Shown: in pieces, positions 1 through 14,540 of the stretch | Layout of the letters: each line of letters begins with the position of its first letter | How positions within the stretch are numbered: position 1 is the first letter of the stretch | Source of the DNA: Phoronis australis | Lineage: Eukaryota > Phoronida > Phoronidae | Direction of reading: 5' to 3' | Length of the DNA stretch: 64,000 nucleotides | NCBI GenBank assembly: GCA_002633005.1 | Contig: NMRA01000175.1 | Span: 89,334-153,333, forward strand | The notes under the pieces: generated by a model | Seen by the model: the letters and a program-made list of their open reading frames with translations, nothing else | The model's database searches: none | Told to the model about the DNA's origin: nothing | Made by a program: the position numbers and the translations under genes

Positions 1-333
1 GGTGACATTTTGTCATAATCACATGAGGCTGGTAATAAGTGTTAAAATATAACTAATGTATCTGGTGGTGAGTACTTTTAGTGAAACTTGTATATTAAAA
101 ATCTTTAAGTCTTGTTGAACTCCTCTTAAGGGTCAGCAGAAGGTCCTGGGTTAGAGGCCCAGAAATCTTTTCGGACTTGTGTTCATTAGGTCATGTGATG
201 TGGCCAAAAGGTGGCGGGCAGACCAGACTTAAAAATGTTTGTGACCTCTTGACTTTCATTTTCCAGTTTAATCTCCAGTTTTTGTAGTGTCTCGCTGTCT
301 GTTGTTGATTTTCGAACAGGTCTGACTACTGTG

Positions 334-347
334 GTGCCCCCTAGTGG
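334..347 (-). promoter_or_regulatory. CTCF-like motif (CCACTAGGGGGCAC)
   Basis: On the - strand this matches every position of the commonly used CTCF core CCASYAGRKGGCRS. The flanks, ACTACTGTGG and GGCAATTTTGT, recur around 14509-14540, so the motif sits inside a dispersed repeat. Occupancy cannot be inferred from sequence. Confidence 0.4.
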
Positions 348-419
348 CAATTTTGTACTCACAATTGTATTGCCTACAATGTCTTGAACTTCTTTATGAA
401 ATCTGTTTGATTATTCCAG

Positions 420-487
420 TATGAATGTGACAACAGATGAAAACTTCTTTTGGATGGATCCAACTATTGCCATCCACCGAAATCCTG
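420..487 (+). CDS. Candidate short exon, possibly the 5' exon joined to 16230
   Basis: This 68-nt segment lies between an acceptor-like TTATTCCAG and a donor-like CTG|GTAATT. Only one frame is open. It begins with ATG at 421 and reads MNVTTDENFFWMDPTIAIHR followed by NP and one leftover base. That phase matches the open frame starting at 16230, which would give a 55-residue product ending at 16330. I do not recognise the product. No other evidence links the two segments across 15.7 kb, so this is a weak call. Confidence 0.25.
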
Positions 488-2910
488 GTAATTTTATGTT
501 TTTAAATTTTCTGCTGTGTTTTCAGAGTTCTTTGAAAATTTTTCACTGAAATCTGGTGGATAGGTTTCTATTAAGAAGACTAGAATGGTGCCTTCCCATT
601 TTCGCACGGGTTTGACGTATTATGTGCCATTTTGTGTCCATTTTTATAATAGCAATAGAAACGCACTGTATGTGGTGCCATCATGGGCACCCGAGTGCTT
701 TTCGATGCTTTTGTTTTAAAGCTGGTATTCTGTGCAGGGTACATTGTGGTTACCACAGATTTTGCTTGGCAACTTGGTAAAAATCCAGCACAAAGTCACC
801 AGATTTTTGGAAGCTGTAACCAGTTACACAAATAAGAATTAATTTCTAACTCACTTCAAAATTTGTGTCATGACTTCCAAGTTCCACACTTTTAAAATGA
901 ATAAAAAATATCCAAACTACTGTACCTTTGGTTTGCATTGTGCTGTTAATTTTGTGAAATCATCCCATATCTGCCACTCTCAATGTGCATCCGAGCACAT
1001 GCTCAAACTATAACAGGAAGTTAACAGACTGGAGTTGCAATTGCTCAGAAACAAATGGCAGGGCCTTGCTGATAGTGATGTGTGCAAAAAATTGTATTCT
1101 GATTGTCTGCTTTCTTCTTATTAAGTAAGAGCTGAATGGGAAATCGGTCGTCATTGTGCACACTATATATCTCCATTTTCCCTTTTCAAATAATCCAAAA
1201 AATATCCCACGGGGGCATTTTTGGGTGTCGAGGCAGATGTTTAACCATTGCGCTGTAGCATAGTTCCGTATGTCTTTTTTTCAATTCAGTTGTCCCGTTT
1301 TCCCTTATTGGCGCCTATGCGTCATGTCAAACCCACTCATTTCTTAAATGCGACCATGGTTTGTGAAGGCCTGCAAGACTATCGCCCTGCTAAACCGGGG
1401 TTTTCTTTTTTAGGGTGCTCATTTCCCACTTGGTCTTCAGGGAATTTTGCCAAATCGCACGTGGCGAGTTGACGTTATACTAAGCATGAAACCTTGAGCT
1501 GATAAAAATATACTGGTGATTTCATTCTGTTGATTTCATAATTGAGTTATAGATCTGTTAAGACAGGAAATTAGAAACACAGCCATCTCTGAATAATTGT
1601 CTGGTGGTATAGCATTTTACGTCCAATGAGCTTCAACCCTGTTTGAACCCTGAATTGCCATCCACACTATCGAGTTTCCTAAGAACAAGTTACTCTTGGA
1701 ACAAGTTGTCACTAGGTTTAATGGTAGTGTGGACCCGATTTGCATTGGGGCAACTTGACACATTTGACAACTTGCCCCAAATTATTGAGTGTGGATGTAC
1801 AGCTGCATACAAGACAGAAGTAGCTGCATGCTTGCTTTGTAATGCAGATGTTATATATTTGGTGTATATTATTCTTTTTGAGCCGTATTTGACACGTGAT
1901 GAAAAAGGTGTAGTGTGAAGCTGAGCTGAAGGGGTGGCAATTTGTACTTAGCAAGTTTTGTTCTAGGAAACTTGTACTGTGGACAGGACTTGCAGTTAAG
2001 ATTTTTAAACAACATGACGTGCTTGGACCACGTCTTGGGTTTAATTTTCGTTGGAAGGTCACTTTGATAAAGATCAAGTTTTTACTAGCTGATCTTCAAA
2101 ATAGCCACGCCATATTGAAATCGCTTTTCCCTTCGGACAGCGATCAGGGTTGTTTGGACAGGCATTCAGCGCCACCTGCAGATCTCAAACAGGGCCTTTA
2201 ATCTACTGGTTTAAACAGTGTTTAAACACCTCGTATAATCCACTACTGTATGTTGGAGTGTACTATTAATGACTCACGGAAAAAAGCAAATCTCGTGAAA
2301 TACATGAGGAAACCAGCCTGATCAGTGTTATCTTGTTGTTGAACAATGTTTCTCTACATCAACCAAGAAAACTGGAGTTGCCGTCTACCCTTGATGTCAC
2401 GAAAGTTGATCTACGCTCCTGTTTTATTGTACTGGAAAATTATCGCATTACGGTTGTTTTCACAGCAATAAAACACTGGCTGAAAGAAATTGAAATGCCA
2501 AGGACAGAAACTAAATTTTTTACCGTGTTTGTGGCTTTTGAAATTGAATTCTCATGAAAAGTTTGTGCGTAATCCTTCTTTCGCGGAAGAAATACAATAG
2601 AAGTTGACCAAAACGCTGCGATGGGTTTTCATTTGTTCACAACAGTTTTGAGTCGATACGTGTTGACATATACATGAATGCATTCATTCATCGTGGTAGC
2701 TAATTGGCATTTGCGTTTTGACATCGGACGGACAAAAGACTAAGTGATTAACAAAAGAAAGATTGATATCAGGTCTCTGAGAAGTGGTATCATCTGGAAT
2801 ATGGACTAAACATTCTGTACCATACCAACTATGAAGAAGAATTGGCAGAATGCAGAGTCAGTGTCTGCGACTGATAAAACGCTATAATTTCGAGTCTAAC
2901 TGATGGAAGC

Positions 2911-2926
2911 GTGTGTGTGTGTGTGT
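2911..2926. repeat. (GT)8 microsatellite
   Basis: Perfect GT dinucleotide run. Confidence 0.9.
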
Positions 2927-5900
2927 TCATTGCATTTAGTTGGTGGTGTTGATCGCACAAAATAGTATGACTACCAACCGTCTTGAATTTCTTTCCGCTG
3001 AATCTGAGTCAGGATCAAGCAGAACTCTTTCACGCTCTCATTACTCTAGATTAGTGTAGTGCACCATTATGAAAAGGGCGCTATTTTGTATTCTGTGTGT
3101 CTTCGTTACAAAAACCTCCAGTTTGATTTTCAGTGCCACAAACAGTAGAATGAGGCTAGTCCGGGTATCAATCTAGTCCATTGTTAAGCCTTTGTGCTAT
3201 TTTGTTGGCATCAAGGCCATCAGGCCAATTATCTATCACAGCTTAAAGAGTTTAACTAAAGCCACGCATCGTCCTGTACCGGAGAACGGAAACTTCATTC
3301 ATCTCTTTTGGCTAATTTGTATTGTATTTCTACCGATGACAATGATATCATAACTTTTTACGAAATTCAATTCAGAAGCCAAACAGTTTAAAAAATCACC
3401 ACTACTAGTCCATGTCAACTTAGCCGGTGTTTTGTTGGGGGATGCAGCTGGCGGAAGTGAACCATAAACCATAAAAATGCATTTTTATCGACATTCTATG
3501 AAATCGGAAACCATCATGAGAATCAAATCAATCGAGCTGCACTAAAAATGCCTGAGATTTTTAGCGAACGACAAAATTCACTTTTGTGCATGACACTTCA
3601 TGACTCAAGCTTTTGCAAGTTTAATGAGGCATAATTTGTTATCAAAAACAGTATTCACTTTGTTTTCTTTCTTTAGTGAAAGCTGGTAGGTGTTAAGCAC
3701 AAAGTATCGTCTTTGATGTCGCACGAGTGCAAACGCAGTAACACTTTTGAGTTTGACATTATTCATTATATTGCTTTTCAAAATGCTTAGAGATTGTTTT
3801 TTGCATCCATTGAGTGATGTTAGGAATAGTCCTGTTCACCATCAAAGTATAATGGATATATAGTAAATGTAATGTCTTTAGTGTCTCTAGCCAGACAGAC
3901 AACAGGCTGGCTGCAATAAAACATCCATCAAGTGCTACACAGTGGGTCAAGAGGCGTCTGACATATTAAATAATTACCAGTTAACATTTAACTTTGCCAC
4001 TTGTGCCTGCTATGTCCTGAAGAAATAATGATCTGACTTTTCACTAAAGGATGTCAAAGGTGGCCAAGTGGAAAATGGAACCAAGGTTATGCCCTATAAC
4101 AGCCTAGAAGAATGTCGAAATTTGGCTAGGAAATTAATGGAACGTCGTATTCTCATAAAGTGATGATTGCTTTAGATGAAACTTTCAGATGCTATGCCTT
4201 ATGCACTGTTTTCTAAAACTGACCGTTAGCAATAAACATTGTTTTTAAAATTTTCCACTATCAAAAAGTTATAGAACTTTAAATTAATGATTTCTATGAA
4301 AAACCTCAAAATTAACGAAAAACGGAAATGAAATGATTATTTACAAAGCTGTGAAATTATATCTTGAACATTTATATCAAACGAAATTTGGTCATGTTAT
4401 TGGTTCTGTTGTTTTACTGTCGGTGTATCTTTTCTGCAAATGTTACTAAAAAAGACATGGTCACCTGACACAGTCAATGGCAGTTTGGTAAAAAATCAAA
4501 AATAAGATTCTACAGGTTTTCTTCTTTCAAAAAGTGTATACTTGTGTTCAATTTAAAATGTTAATTTCCCTGTTATTACCCATTTTCTTTCATAGCCAAA
4601 CCTAGTCTGAACATTATCTTGCTTAGATCCAGTCTGCTTATTTCCATTAAAATGTAATTGAATTTGGTAGTGTCAGCAGCAAAAATGTGTCATTATCTTG
4701 TAATGTGGACCATCAAAAGCTATCCCAAGTGACCATTTCTGCTTTTGTGGCTTCTTTTGCATCTTCTTCTCATAAATTGACCCTTTTTCAAACAATTTTT
4801 GGGTGGACTCGTGAAATGTCACCGATTTCCACCACAACATGTTTGTCAGTTCTCGTGGACAAGAAGTCTCGCCCTGTGGTGGCTGTGTTCAGTTATTACT
4901 GGTATTCATTGAAATGCGAAAACAAAAGTGATGACTAACAAATGTTTGCCAAACTGTTTTGCACTTAAAAAACCTTCACTGCCCGTTTAATTAACCTAGA
5001 ATAGATTGTATATTAATACTTAATGACTATTTACATGCAGCACTTAAATTGTGTTAATGATAAGTACATATTTGTAATCTTGTTTGAAATGCAAGGTTTC
5101 AAACACATCAACTGACCTTGGCCTGCTTCAGATGTTCCTAGATTATAGGCAGAGAATGAAAGGCCGTGAATATTCTCTATTTTGCCGCTTAAAACATTTT
5201 TCACTTGTATTTGGTTTCAAATGTTATAGTAATTATAAAGCAATTTTTAGAGCTCTTGAAGGAAAATGTCAGCAAGTCTGCGTTTTTATCCATTAATATC
5301 TACAAAGTTATAGACTTTAGCTCAGTAAAAGTATAATTTTCTGAAAGTATAAGCCTGTAGAATCTAATTTTTTTCTTGTTACAAAATCTGCCTTTAATTT
5401 GGGTCTCGTAACTGTTTTTATTATAAATTAACATCAACAGAAAGGTATATTGGTAGCAAAAGAACAGTATCATTAACATAATCAAAATTTTATTTGAGAT
5501 GAAAGTTCATGATGAGATTGCAAAAAACACTATATTATAGTTTTCTAGAATATTATTCCGTTTTCGTTTCATGCAACATTGGCCTTTTTCATGAAACTCG
5601 TTAAAGTCCTCTTTTGATAACATCTCATCTACTAAATGCGGGAAATTTTATAAACAATGTCTAGCATTGATTAATTTTAGAGAATAATGCGTAAAACATC
5701 GGTATCTGAAAGTTTCATATCAATATGGTCGACCATTTCTGACATGAAAAGAATTGTACGTTGCCACCCAAACACGTGGAGATAATGGGCAACTGGACTG
5801 CTGGTTTGCGCACCACAGAATTTTCCCCTCCATATCAAAGAAACCACGCTGTTGTGGTTAATTAAATCGCCTCAGGCTGCTGGCGTTATCATTCTCTGGA

Positions 5901-6466
5901 TAATCAGATCATCATCAACACATTGGGGGTGACAGTAGTATTTTTAAATTTTCGATTTGAAGGTTGTAAATAGCGTATTTGAATAGTTCGTAGGTTTTTG
6001 AATTTTGAGAATTCGACAAGGTATGTGACTTTTACAATCTAAAACATTTCTTTAATGTTCTTCATCAATTCTGCTGGGTGTGCAACATAATTGGGCCAAT
6101 TGCCAAACCGCCAGGTAGCAGTTGGATTTTGAGGTTAACCAAATGTTATTGTACAATTCTTGGCAAGGAGATGTGATGTTACAAAGTTAGCCAAATTTGG
6201 ACATTTTTCTAGGGTCCTTAGAACATCATACGTTCTCCACTTGCCCACATATCAGTAGTCTGTGCTGGCTGCCTGTTGCTCGTCTTATGGATTTACCATG
6301 ATAAATCTTTTATTGCACTGTATCTGGATTTGTGTATCTGCATCAGTGCATGAAATGTGAAACTCAGGGTGTCGAACAAAACATTAGGTGCAGGTGATAT
6401 GTTGTAAATAATTCAGTATTTTTTTAGGTAATGACGCGAATCATGGGAATTGCATCTATAAAGACC

Positions 6467-6620
6467 TTTCCCCACAGAGTACGTTCAATCCGTTAGAGGT
6501 GGATAGACATAAACACCTAAGTGAACTCGAACTTTTTCGCTAGCTTTAGTACCGAATTTAAACACATCCACCAACTGACACTACCGGAAACACTGAAGTG
6601 TTGACATTATGTGGGGAAAG
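6467..6620. repeat. Small inverted-repeat element (MITE-like)
   Basis: CCTTTCCCCACA near 6470 is matched by TGTGGGGAAAGG near 6610 as a perfect 12-bp inverted repeat. Inside, GGTGGAT and ATCCACC also pair, so the whole segment folds back. I see no clear target-site duplication. Confidence 0.45.
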
Positions 6621-8826
6621 GCCGTTACAGACTCGAACAAACACGTCACGCATATGACCCATTTAATCAGTATGTTGTAGCTTCCTACTCCTGTGTATTT
6701 GATTAATTTCCAATGATTTATTTAACAAATCAGTTTATAAAAAGCTAGTAAAAGACAGTAAACCGATAAAACGTATTATATGCAGCCAGATGTGTCGTAC
6801 TTACGGACTTCTCCAATGGGAAATGGATGTAAGCGATCAGGTAGTGTAAAATAAAACTAACTAAAATGGTCCCTTCCCCTAGCCATCTCCTTGTGCTTCC
6901 CTGTCCTGTTCTTGGTGCTGACAAGGCCATAAAACAACAGTGTCCCTTTAAGGGCTGACTTGGATTACACAGCGATAGAACTCTACTTCGTCCCGGAGGC
7001 AAGAAAGCCCATTGTTTTCATTGGTCTCATTCGGGAATGTCACGCACATTTTCATGAATCACATTGGAAACTGTTTGGTATGTGGCTATGAACATATTCG
7101 CGATTTCAATCGTTTAAGAGTACTGGAATTGAAGAGGTATCGTCAAGGAAGAAGACTCTGTACGACTCAAAGTAAAGCCGACAAAGTCTTTCATTGATGT
7201 CGACTGGGAGTAATAACATTGATGCTAGATGTCGCGAAGGCAAAGAGGTTAAAGTCGCACATCCTTGGATATTGATCAAGTCTATGCAACTTTTTCCTGT
7301 TGAAGTTGCAGTGCACAGCACAGCGGTAGCACTTCGTTGGCATTGCAAAGACAAATAGAATAATGTAGCCGAGAGGATCTTGAATACCACAACAGCAAAG
7401 AGAACGTGGAACTCCAATGGTGCGAAAACGAGGTTACAAAAGTGCTGGACGGATATTGCAGCATTGTGGATAAATGCAGCGAGATTTGAGTGTTCATGTG
7501 TAATCCGGCGCGGCCCTATTGTGAAGGAATATTTGGTTGAAGTGTTGTGTGCTCAGTTCATAGCATAATGTTGCGACCATGTGGCTACTTCTGTGATTGT
7601 TAGAAATTTGTAATACATTTATTTAGTTTGACTTAAAATATGGTAAAAGACCGACTGTTTTTACATAAGGCAGATTATTTTACTGTACAGTTACCATTAG
7701 CCTAGAACGTGAATTTTGATTTATGACAAGCACATTTTTCTTAAGAATGCTTGCACCATAATTTAGAAATTAGTAATGGTAAGGTTTCTAAATTCAAAAA
7801 TTAGGACATCATTGGTTGCTCTTGTAATTTCAGTTCTTGAAATTCAGAAATTAGTGTCGGACAAAAATCATTGCAAAAATTTCCTTTCTCTATCATCATC
7901 GTGAATCTCGACAAGGTTTTAAAATGTTGTATGACGATAATTTCAACAATGATAAAGTAATAATTAGACAATACAGAAAATATTGTTTTACATTTAGCTG
8001 GTAAGATTTTACATTAAAAATAGGTAATGTCATCGTTTTAGTCTCCATGAGAGGAATGAGTAAGAAATCAAACTCATCTCCTTGGGCAAACATTAAAAAA
8101 CAAACTGAAGCACAATGCATAGAATGTGGTATGAACACCTGTCCTGTTCATACCTTTCTTAACGACACATCCACTTAGCATATAAAGCCTTGAGTCAATA
8201 GTTAGGACACAGGGTCAGTCCTTGACAGATTGGTTGTACGAAGGTGTGGTTCAGAGTGTCCATGTTAGGGTCAGGGCCGTCAGCACAGATACACCAGTTG
8301 GATGGACAAAAACTTACTAAAGGTCAGGCACTTATAGTATATACTTAGTGTAATTTTGTTACCAATAACACTCATGTCTAAGTGGAAAGTGAGTGAGTGA
8401 TAGTCATGGTATATTAAGTGTCTCATGCAGCTACCGGTCTTATACCAAACTCAAGCTGTTTCTACATTAGTTTGGCAAATGAAAAAATGTGTGCTTCTCC
8501 TAAAGCTCTTTGCACGGTGATTGTTCTTATTGGAAGAGGTTGAAAAACCGTGTTTTATTGACCACTTGTCACTCAAACACTGGTCTCGGTTTTTTCTTTT
8601 GGTCCCTGCCACACCAAACTTATCCGCCGAACCTCCAAGCCTGTCTCAACAGCCAGATTAAATGGGGTGGGGCCTCGAATGCAATACTATCTATAGGGTT
8701 CTAGTTTACTGAGATCGTACAATGCTAATAGCTGATTCGAAATCAATTTTTCTCCTGCTTTTAAAGTCATACTTGAGAAGTACCTCAGTGTGAAAGTTCC
8801 TTTGTGATCACACTGAGAGCTACGTA

Positions 8827-9080
8827 CAGTACAAGACAAAAGTGATCAGACAAATTTCTGTTTCCCAGTCATGACGCTGTCAACAACAAAATGACTGGAA
8901 ATAGCTATTACGGGAGCAAAATTATTACAGAATGGCTTGCTGTCACCGTACAAACTTTCCTGTTAATTCCCCGTCATTCTGGATCATAATGGAAAATCGC
9001 TCTGACAAAATTTGGCGTCTGCCTACCACCGTGATGGGGAAGTTTGGGTCATTTTGTCTAAATACATTTGGCACTTACTG
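8827..9080. mobile_element. Tc1/mariner-type MITE, copy A (TA-CAGTACAAG family)
   Basis: The element starts TA|CAGTACAAGACAAAAGT with ATCAGACAAA following, and ends CATTTTGTCT...CTTACTG|TG. The terminal inverted repeats match copies at 27837, 31851 and 39339. It shares with copy B an internal ATTACAGAATGGCT segment and lies in the same orientation. The right flanking TA has decayed to TG. No transposase is encoded. Confidence 0.7.
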
Positions 9081-12000
9081 TGATGTGGTTTGTAAGGGGC
9101 TTTTGTAATCTACAGTAGGTAAGACTAGTGATTTGGATACTTTAGGCTGACGGAATCTTTTAGTTATCGCTGTTGCCAAGGATCAAATTTCTTAAATAAC
9201 TTTTTTATTGAGTGATAACAGACCAATAAAACTACACCCTTCTGAAATCCGTGATGACCACAATCTTATTATGTGCATAAAATATTATAATTCCCAGATG
9301 ATTGAAATTTTTCTCAAAAATTGTCATTGTTATTTTCCGCAAACATGATTTTGTTTCACATAAGTTGCAAACTCCGTTTTTTATATTACAGTAACTAGCA
9401 AAGCATGTCTGGCATTATCTATGAAGGCCTTTTTGCCCAAGAGCTCAGCTATGAAAAATCAAGACTTCCGTTTTTTCAAGAAATGTTGGCGTTTTGACTT
9501 GATAGCAGAGTTCTTAGGCCTTCAAAGAAAATCCCAGACATGCGTTTGTAACTAATACGATAAAGGAACAGAGTAAGTAAGTTTCATGCACGAAATAACA
9601 TGACTCTCGTTGGAGTGCATTTGACCTTTCCCATTGAGGGAGGTTCGCACGACTCCACAGTTTAATCCAACTATTTTGAAAGGAGTTGCGAGTCTGGCTG
9701 TTAAGCTTTGTATTGACCAAAACTACGCAAAACAAGGAATTTTGCAGTAATAATTGGAAAGGTACTTTTAACTTAACGTAATAGGAAACATTCGACATAA
9801 AAATCTTTAGTGTTGTGAAAGCACAAAAGTGATTTCTGCGTGTCCCAACTTCAAATTGGAATGTCGAGACTGTTAGAGTTAATAAAGAAGAAATGCAGTT
9901 ACTTACAGACTAACTTTTTAATGTGTTCTGACATTTGATCATCCCACTGTATATCAGTGATAACTCAGACATCATAGGGATAGCAAGGAATTTGAGAAAA
10001 AATACTGCGAAACTTCACTACTCTAATCACCGTCCAGGCTGCATGTAAACTGGAAGTGGCACTGTGCATTTGCTCACAAAATACTCTTTCGCCATCTAGT
10101 ACACAGCAACTTCATAGATGTCTCGCTATATCATCGTAAAAGATCATTTTCTGATTCACTCTGTTAATTTGCCTTAGTTTGCATTTCTCCTCTAGTTTGG
10201 TTTCAGTCTTGTCATTTTTCTGTACTCTTTTGAAATGTGTTTGGTTTCAAAACCTGTTGTGTTGTATCCAATGGTACATAGGTTTGTATTTATTTACTTA
10301 CCATTTCTGCAGCCACATGTTGGTGTCCCATGCTTTAGGCTATAATTCACCAGTATTTGCACATATCATAGAATTCAACTAAGGAGTTAGATTACTGCTG
10401 TGAGTGCCTGGCAATGTCAAGAACCAATTTGCTGTCGACTCTTGTTCATCCGTTTTTTTCCCATTCGCATTAGTTAATGGGTGTCAGCTATACTAATCCC
10501 GGTATCTGTTCTACTCTTTTTGCACTAAATGGTTTTTATTCATTTTTTAAAACCGCGCGCTTGTCATTTCCATTTATCTCATGTTTTAAGATCAAATATA
10601 ATTTAGTCATATACTGCCTGGAGGCTATCTATAGCTCTTCCTCCTTGAAACCTTGGAGAAAGGGCCACTATTACACACTAAGAGCTGAAAGAAACTGCAA
10701 CAATTTTGAAAACAATAGGTTGCCTAGGTGTCGTAGCAAAACCAACTAAAGACTTAATGTACTGCTTCTCTGTCAAGTTCTTTAATCATGAGTTGCCGAC
10801 CAGCCATCAGCCATCTTGCCTCCAGTTTAAAGTGCAGTTATTCGTATGATAATAATGTATGCTGGAAATGCTTGAATTCTGGCCAATCACTAACTGAAGC
10901 TCGAGCACACTTTGTCAAATAAACAGCTCACGGTTATTCATTTGTTGGAATCTTATATTTGTTGCTAAAACATTACATTACATGGGAAAAACAAATTAAT
11001 TTGACAAACAAGAATGAAAAAAAATGATTGAATTCTAAAGAAGAATCAAATTCCTAAAATGTGTATCATCCCTGGATGACTCTGATTTGAAGTTAGTACA
11101 ATCTGCAACTTTATTATTTCTGGGCTAATTTTGTTCCTTCTAAAATGAACTCGGTTAGTTTTTTCACAATAAAAACAAATTCACTAAAGCAAAAATGGGT
11201 AGAAATAATGTCTTGGTAAAGTCAGACCAGGCATGGTTTGTAATAGCCAAACAAACCTCAGAACGAAATTCCCCGATCAGAGTGCTGTCTCCGCTTTGTC
11301 TGTGACAGCAGAAAACTGGGCAAAGTTGAAATGTGCGCAAGATCAATGTAACCAGGGGGGGGGTTATGTCCACCAGACTCAGATTCACCTTATTTGCACA
11401 TGTGATGGCTGTATTAGGAAAGAATTGTATGCACCGACTTATTTGATTGTGAGTGTGCTTACATCCCCAGGTTTCTCTGTGACATTAAATGGTCCAACCT
11501 GATACCTGGCAAAATCGTGGAAATCGGGTACCTGAGACATGTTAAAAACCAAATGAAAATCCCGCAAGTCAACATCGAGACTACATACCACTTGAAGAGC
11601 TCCATCTTTTTTAAAGCCCTCCGTCATTTTTTATCCAAAATTTTAAGTGATTACTCTTTCCTGCACGCCTCCCTAATTATGTGACTCCTTGCTGGAATGT
11701 TTTCTAAAGTGATTATTGTCGATTATTCCTGATAAGAAGTTGTTATAATACTTGAGTTTGTTCTCCACAAGCTAATTATAAAAAGATCAAAGGCTGCTAC
11801 AAGGAAGTCTGTGAGAACTTTGTTTTGATTCATGTCATAATGGATAGTTCCTACACGTCTGTTAATTGCAGCCAATCAGGGCACAGAAAAGTGTAAACTC
11901 TACGATTGTTCTCAATCTTGGCCCACAAACATTGTTAACGAAAGCAGAAAGATGGTTTTTTTGATGAACTTGCGATATCAGCAATATATGGAAAACGAAC

Positions 12001-12567
12001 ATTGAAAAATGCTGAAGGGATAAAAAAGCATGATTTATGATCAGCTGATTATCCCTGTAATACTGTACACATAAGAAACAAGCCTAACCTTCCTAACATG
12101 TCATGGAGCGAATATTCTTTTCTTCACTTATGTATATGATACTAAGAATCAAGTATCGGTATGTGGAACATATCTAGGTGACTGAGCACATGTGACTTGT
12201 GGATGTCACTGACAAGACTCAAGTATTCTTACTGCCATGCAGCTGTTCACCTGAGTGACTTGACCAAACAAACTTAATGCTGCCTAAGTCGATTGAAGAC
12301 CCGCCCAGTCACTTAGTCGTGCCTCTAAACATAAAGTGGAATACAACACTAAGTGGCAACAATGGTGCCTAGCTGTTTGAATCGATTTTCCACCTGAATG
12401 AAACTCAGTCAGATATGAATGGGTTACTAATCTTTTAAATGGGCTCAAAGACTTGAAATCTGAATTTGTAGCTGTGTGTAACAGTTAATTTTTCCAACAA
12501 TGCAGGCATGTGTTGTGGGTGAAATGTGTGGACACCAGTTGATTTTTGGATAGATTCAGCTGCTGCG

Positions 12568-12581
12568 GCACCCCCTGGTGG
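12568..12581 (-). promoter_or_regulatory. CTCF-like motif (CCACCAGGGGGTGC)
   Basis: 13 of 14 positions fit the CTCF core consensus on the - strand. It is preceded on the + strand by GCTGCTGCG. It has the same orientation as the motif at 334-347. Confidence 0.4.
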
Positions 12582-14508
12582 GTGTTTTAGTGTTCAACAT
12601 GAAATTTTTGGATGAATTTGAATACCCTGGTATCCCAGTTGTTGGCTGTTTTGTTTTTGACTATCGCTCGTCTGTAAACTGTTTAAAAAAATACATAGAG
12701 TTGTATGGCAAAAATTCATGGTCGCCAGTCTATCTTCATGTGACAACCCATGTTGACCATTGTTGTTTTTCCGCACGATTTGCATTGTCCTTTGATTATT
12801 GTCAAAATAGTTTGTCAGATTTTGATGGACACAATAATGATATGTAATGGGTGAACACCATGATTTTAGCACCCAGTGAATCAGTGAATGTCTAAGTTTT
12901 GTCAAGATATTACAGGTCTGTTAAAGTGCTTGACAGATTTTTTAATGATGGGACCTCAGCAGAATTGAGATGAACCATCATACAAATTTCAGTTTTCAAA
13001 TCATCAATCTATTCATGAAACAAATTGGCACTGACTTGGAGTTACAAAAGTGTCTGTGGTGGAGTTGTGCTGGGGTGTGTTTCATGTTCTTATTGCTTCC
13101 TTCCCATGTCTTTTCTTATAATTGTCGAAAACTTCATGAAATAAATTTCAATTGAATTAAGTTTGTTTTTTCTGAACATTTTTTGAATGATATTCTTTGG
13201 ACAGTTATAATTTCTTGACTAAACAGAATTTAATGTTTTAGCATTTTCAAGATGAACTTTTGAATTTCTTTTGGTACATCACCAGAATGACCACCAAAGT
13301 TGAATAACTCCAATGAGATAAATATAACCAGAGTTGACATCACGTGGTTTTCGTTGAGCGGAGTGGTCGTGATGCCCAAGTATTGTGCAGCATTTAAATG
13401 AATAACTCCACTCTGCATCATTCAATACCTTACCATGCTCATTTTGTTCAAAGGCAAGTGAATTCTACAAAAACGGCGTATTTGGTTCCAATTGTGATTT
13501 TTTGAAGTTGATCGATAATTGCTAGTTTTAAGTTGTCTAAATTTTGGAATAAAAAAATTCCGTATTATGCCAGCTTGAAGTTCAGAACGGGTCGGTATAC
13601 GTTTTTCCCAGCATCGCTTGATGTCGGCGGAAATGGTTCAGGCTCTCTTTCCCCCTGTGTCACCAGATGCCAGCTGAACTTGGTCGAATTTTTCTGTCTA
13701 TAATTAAGTGAGTTGGCAGTTTTCAAAATGACCCATACACAGGTCAGAACCAATTTTGTAATTTGTGGCCTTTTGAAGTTTCAAGTATGGAATTTGTTTG
13801 AATCCCTGGCCAAAATCTTTGAAAAGGAGTGGATGCTCATTGATAAAAATAACTATTTGCTTTTTTCTTAATTCGCATATAATTATACCTTTGAAGCTCT
13901 GTGCAACTGTGTTTTGAGTTGAAAATATTCAAATAAAACAAAATTGCAGGGGAGAATTAAATAGCAGAAACAATTGTTCATCTCATCTTGTCCCTAGAAA
14001 GCTGTGTCTAGCTTTTAGTATTAACTTGCCAAATTAAAAACACTTAAACTAGTTGAACCCTGAAGTGGACATTAGCAAACCATGTTCTTCAGCCGTGGCT
14101 AGACCAAATGGATAAGTCAACAGGAAATTGTTATTGTGTGTGTTATATAACCTTAATCACTGGTCTACACAAGTAGTCAGATTAGATTAATGGAAAAACA
14201 GCAAAACTGTGCCAAAATAGTCTTAGCGGGCTGACATTTTTTGCCGTTGAAGCACAGTTCATAAAAGCTTTGCTATTAATTGTCTGACCTGTTGCAGGCA
14301 ATATTTGTGTTGACTACATGAAGATATAAAGAACATATTATGAACAATGCGCCATGGTTAGTGGTTATTAGTGGCTGTTTTTATTTTTTTAGTTGGTTTT
14401 GGCATCACCTTCTCTGTCAGCCAAGCCACTTTTAAGATAATTATGTAAATTGACAGATATCTTTGCACGGAAAGAGGTCATATACCAACGAATTTTTGAC
14501 GGCGCCGA

Positions 14509-14540
14509 CTACTGTGGCGCCTCTTAGTGGCAGTTTTGTT
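14509..14540 (-). repeat. Second copy of the CTCF-like dispersed block, degenerate
   Basis: GACTACTGTGG, then GCGCCTCTTAGTGGCAG and TTTTGT, repeats the block at 326-356 with several changes. The CTCF core on the - strand (14517-14530) has two mismatches. Confidence 0.4.

Larger units (their letters stand above)
488..8826. other. Gene-free stretch
   Basis: AT-rich sequence with only short, unconvincing ORFs. Recognised items are a (GT)8 run at 2911-2926, a CTCF-like motif at 2169-2182 and an inverted-repeat element near 6467-6620. Nothing else is supported. Confidence 0.6.

Noticed and set aside
7106-7568. Cluster of overlapping ORFs on both strands
   Set aside because: No domain, no phase-compatible splice partners and no similarity among known families that I can see.
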